From Cryobacterium frigoriphilum (GTDB lineage Bacteria; Actinomycetota; Actinomycetes; Actinomycetales; Microbacteriaceae): 64,000 nucleotides of DNA. The stretch covers positions 155,712 through 219,711 of the forward strand of contig NZ_SOHE01000060.1 of the NCBI RefSeq assembly GCF_004403305.1, given 5' to 3'. This document shows, one piece after another, positions 61,937 to 64,000 of the stretch. Below the pieces are notes generated by a model. The model did not search any database. It saw only the letters and a list, made by a program, of their open reading frames with translations, and had not been told where the DNA came from. How positions within the stretch are numbered: the stretch's first letter is position 1; every line of letters starts with the position of its first letter. A program made the position numbers and the translations under genes.

Positions 61937-61981
61937 GCGGGTGAATCGTCGGTTAGCTGCGCTCAAACCGACGATTCACCC
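61937..61981. repeat. 17-bp inverted repeat in the MFS-iron gene divergent region
   Basis: CGGGTGAATCGTCGGTT, 11-base loop, AACCGACGATTCACCCG; weaker pairing (GCGAG/CTCGC) continues outside. It lies between two divergent promoters, so a terminator role is unlikely. It may be an operator or a dispersed hairpin element. Confidence 0.75.
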
Positions 61982-62019
61982 GCTCTCGCGAGAGGCGACG
62001 GATGCGGCCGGTCGCGTTC

Positions 62020-62038
62020 GTAGGTTAGGCTAGCCTTA
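62020..62038 (+). promoter_or_regulatory. DtxR/IdeR iron box
   Basis: GTAGGTTAGGCTAGCCTTA matches the 19-bp iron box TTAGGTTAGGCTAACCTAA at 16 positions. It is centred 45 bases before the ATG of the iron-binding protein gene. Iron-loaded DtxR/IdeR should repress the operon. Confidence 0.88.
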
Positions 62039-62073
62039 GTAGCACATCCCGTCACTCGTTCTGGAGATCGTTT

Positions 62074-63120
62074 ATGCGCCCCTCACGCCGTTTTCTCGCC
62101 CTTGCCGCCGGAATCACGGTGCTCGCTCTCACCGGATGCAGCGCCCCCGCCGACACCGACGACGCCGGCACCGCGGCGACCGAAGAAGACGGTGCCTTCA
62201 CCCTCTACTCCGGCCGTGACGAGGTGCTCGTGCAGCCCCTCATCGACCTGTTCGAAGAACAGAGCGGCATCGAAGTCGAGGTGCGCTACGGCAACACCGC
62301 CGAACTCGGCGCGCTGCTGCTCGAAGAGGGCGCGCAGAGCCCCGCGCAGGTATTTCTCGCCCAGGACGCCGGCGCCCTCGGCGCCCTGAGCAACGCCGAC
62401 CTCTTCGCCACCCTGCCCGCCGCGACCACCGACAAGGTGCCCGCGGGCTTCACCTCGACCGACGACACCTGGGTCGGTGTCACGGGTCGTGCCCGCGTGA
62501 TCGCCTACGACGGCCAGACCATGACGGCCGACGAGGTGCCGGCATCCGTCGACGCCTTCACCGAGCCCGAGTGGGCCGGACGCCTCGGCATCGCCCCCAC
62601 CAACGCGAGCTTCCAGTCGTTCGTCACCGCCTATCGGGTGCTGAACGGCGAGGAGGCGGCCGACGAGTGGGTCGCCGCGATTGCCGCCAACGGGCCGCAG
62701 ATCTTCGACAACAACCGCGCCATCCTCTCGGCGGTCGATGAGGGCGTCGTCGACGCGGGACTCATCAACCACTACTACTGGTTCGCCCAGGCCGCCGAAA
62801 CCGGCGCCGAAAACATGCGAGCCCAGCTCAGCTATCCGGAGGCCGGCGATGCCGGATCGATCGTCAACGTGACCGGCGCCGGTCTGCTGCAGAGCGGGGC
62901 GACGGATGCCGACGCTCTCGCCTTCATCGACTTCCTGGTCTCGGCCGAGGCCCAGCAGTATTTTGTCGACGAAACCTACGAGTACCCGCTCATCGAGGGC
63001 GTCGACGCGCCGGAGGGCCTGCCGGCCATCGACTCGCTCGTGAACCCCGAGCTCGACCTGGCCGACCTCGAGTCGCTCGAGATCACCCAGACCCTGCTCG
63101 GCAAGCACGGCCTGATCTAG
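62074..63120 (+). CDS. Ferric iron ABC transporter substrate-binding lipoprotein
   Basis: 348 residues. Lipobox LTGC at C22, then a class II binding-protein fold beginning FTLYSGRDEVLVQPLIDLFE, as in FbpA/FutA. The adjacent tyrosines Y234-Y235 in NHYYWF are the typical Fe3+ ligands. It captures ferric iron outside the membrane and hands it to the permease encoded next. The iron box upstream supports the role. Confidence 0.92.
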   Translation: MRPSRRFLALAAGITVLALTGCSAPADTDDAGTAATEEDGAFTLYSGRDEVLVQPLIDLFEEQSGIEVEVRYGNTAELGALLLEEGAQSPAQVFLAQDAGALGALSNADLFATLPAATTDKVPAGFTSTDDTWVGVTGRARVIAYDGQTMTADEVPASVDAFTEPEWAGRLGIAPTNASFQSFVTAYRVLNGEEAADEWVAAIAANGPQIFDNNRAILSAVDEGVVDAGLINHYYWFAQAAETGAENMRAQLSYPEAGDAGSIVNVTGAGLLQSGATDADALAFIDFLVSAEAQQYFVDETYEYPLIEGVDAPEGLPAIDSLVNPELDLADLESLEITQTLLGKHGLI

Positions 63121-63147
63121 AGGCCTCCGACAACGACACCGGCAGCC

Positions 63148-64000
63148 GTGGGCGCAACCCGCACCGAGCGCGCTCCCCGCGAGGGAGCGCGCGGGGCGGG
63201 TGTGCCCGGGCGCGCCGACTCCCGGCTGCCGGCTCCGCTCTGGCTGCTCGTGCTCGCCGCGATCTGCGCGGCCGCGGCGGCCATTCCGCTGGCCTATCTG
63301 GTCGTCCGCACGACCGAGGCGGGGCTGGGCGAACTGCTCGATACGCTGGTGCGCCCCCGGGTGCTGCAGCTCACCCTCAACTCGGTGCTGCTGGCGGCCG
63401 CGGTCACCGCAAGCTGCCTCATTCTCGGCACCCTGAGCGCCCTGCTGCTGACGCGGCTGAGGCTGCCCGCCGCACGCGGCCTGCTCATCATCGCGGCGCT
63501 GCCGCTTGCGGTGCCGAGCTACCTCGCCGCCTACGGCTGGCTGGTCTGGTTTCCCACCCTCAACGGGTTCGGTGCGGCCTGGTTCGTGATGACCGCCGTC
63601 TGCACCCCCTACGTGACGCTTCCGGTCGCGGCGGCGCTGCGCGGGGCATCCGGCGACCTGGAAATGGTCGCCCGCACCCTCGGGCGCGGCCCGATCAGGG
63701 CGTTCTGGGCGGCGACCTGGCCGCAGATCCGACCGGCCGCAATTGCCGGTGCTCTGCTCGTGACGCTGTATTCGCTCAGCGACTTCGGGCTCGTCTCGAT
63801 GCTGCGCTTTCAGACCCTGACCTGGGGAATCAACGCGGCCTATGGCGCCAGTTTCGACCGCAACCAGGCCGCGCTGCTCGCCCTCGTGCTCGTCGTGCTC
63901 GCGCTCGTCGTCGTGGCCGGGGAGCGCCGCAGCCGCGGGCAGGTCGACCGCGCCGGCGGCCGCAGCACCACCCCGGCGCGGCGTGCGGGGCGCTGGCTCG
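63148..64000 (+). CDS. Ferric iron ABC transporter permease (cut by window end)
   Basis: 284 residues are visible and the frame is open at the window end. Hydrophobic helices start with LWLLVLAAICAAAAAIPLAYLV. The EAA-type loop is VARTLGRGPIRAFWAATWPQIRPAAIAG, followed by YSLSDFGLVSMLRF, as in FbpB/CysW-like permeases that are double-length proteins of about 530 residues. The start is uncertain: GTG 63148 or GTG 63202; a hairpin lies between them. The ATPase gene probably follows beyond the window. Confidence 0.88.
   Translation, partial: MGATRTERAPREGARGAGVPGRADSRLPAPLWLLVLAAICAAAAAIPLAYLVVRTTEAGLGELLDTLVRPRVLQLTLNSVLLAAAVTASCLILGTLSALLLTRLRLPAARGLLIIAALPLAVPSYLAAYGWLVWFPTLNGFGAAWFVMTAVCTPYVTLPVAAALRGASGDLEMVARTLGRGPIRAFWAATWPQIRPAAIAGALLVTLYSLSDFGLVSMLRFQTLTWGINAAYGASFDRNQAALLALVLVVLALVVVAGERRSRGQVDRAGGRSTTPARRAGRWL
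63168..63192 (+). terminator. Intercistronic hairpin between iron-binding and permease genes
   Basis: GCGCGCTCCC, loop CGCGA, GGGAGCGCGC: 10-bp perfect stem without a T run. Such structures often raise the level of the binding-protein message over the permease. If so, the permease would start at 63202. Confidence 0.5.

Overview
This is about 64 kb of high-GC DNA with GTG starts and short or overlapping gene junctions. Together with an actinobacterial gene set (HspR next to dnaJ, a HAIR box, a NucS mismatch endonuclease, a DtxR/IdeR-type iron box, an F420-type LLM oxidoreductase, a DUF6421 protein) it points to an actinobacterium, most likely Microbacteriaceae or a close relative. That placement is inferred from gene content and style, not from a search. 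The window starts inside dnaJ and ends inside an iron ABC permease gene. Almost everything between reads as ordinary chromosome. The clear mobile element is one IS110-family insertion.

Layout. 1-2.2 kb: dnaJ end, hspR, an RNA methyltransferase. 2.2-2.8 kb: an intergenic repeat locus built round a 60-bp perfect palindrome. 2.8-7.4 kb (minus): copper amine oxidase, universal stress protein and amino-acid/amine permease, apparently one operon. 7.5-13.6 kb: GT87 membrane glycosyltransferase, histidine phosphatase, lipoprotein, large SWIM-SNF2 helicase. 13.7-16 kb: an N-domain-less ClpB under a HAIR operator. 16-18.8 kb: zinc alcohol dehydrogenase, small membrane proteins, nitroreductase. 19.1-26.1 kb (minus): acyl-CoA synthetase, threonine aldolase, and two tandem copies of a NatA/NatB-like ABC exporter. 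26.3-32 kb: AAA_14/DUF4143 ATPase, two-component system, SDR, DUF6421 protein. 32-39.4 kb: PQQ-like lipoprotein, AlkD-like protein, a frameshifted lipoprotein, membrane-anchored EEP phosphodiesterase, methyltransferase, ArsR-SRPBCC pair, LLM oxidoreductase. 39.5-46.3 kb: small membrane protein, CPA2 antiporter, and an aliphatic-sulfonate-type ABC operon overlapping acetyl-CoA synthetase. 46.4-50.5 kb: SDR, methyltransferase, an ATPase-HTH fusion regulator, and the RuMP genes hxlB-hxlA. 50.5-55.2 kb: LPXTG surface protein, HAD phosphatase, glycogen-debranching enzyme. 55.2-58.7 kb: repeats, AbiEi-like/nuclease protein, IS110 with a candidate bridge RNA. 58.7-64 kb: nucS, two lipoproteins, MFS transporter, iron-box-controlled ferric iron ABC genes.

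Three links between genes are visible. HspR (0.5 kb) probably controls clpB (13.8 kb) through the HAIR box. The amine oxidase, its overlapping stress protein and the permease form an amine-use module in which two proteins share histidine-rich GHDHA tracts. hxlB-hxlA would fix formaldehyde and lie divergent from an unusual regulator.

The most unusual signals are not genes. Four intergenic loci share a 22-nt palindromic core and 19-bp half-units. A second repeat family built on GAGTGCCG occurs at two loci. The octamer CGGATGCC/GGCATCCG is strongly over-represented inside genes, at least 47 copies by eye. No tRNA, rRNA or CRISPR array was seen.
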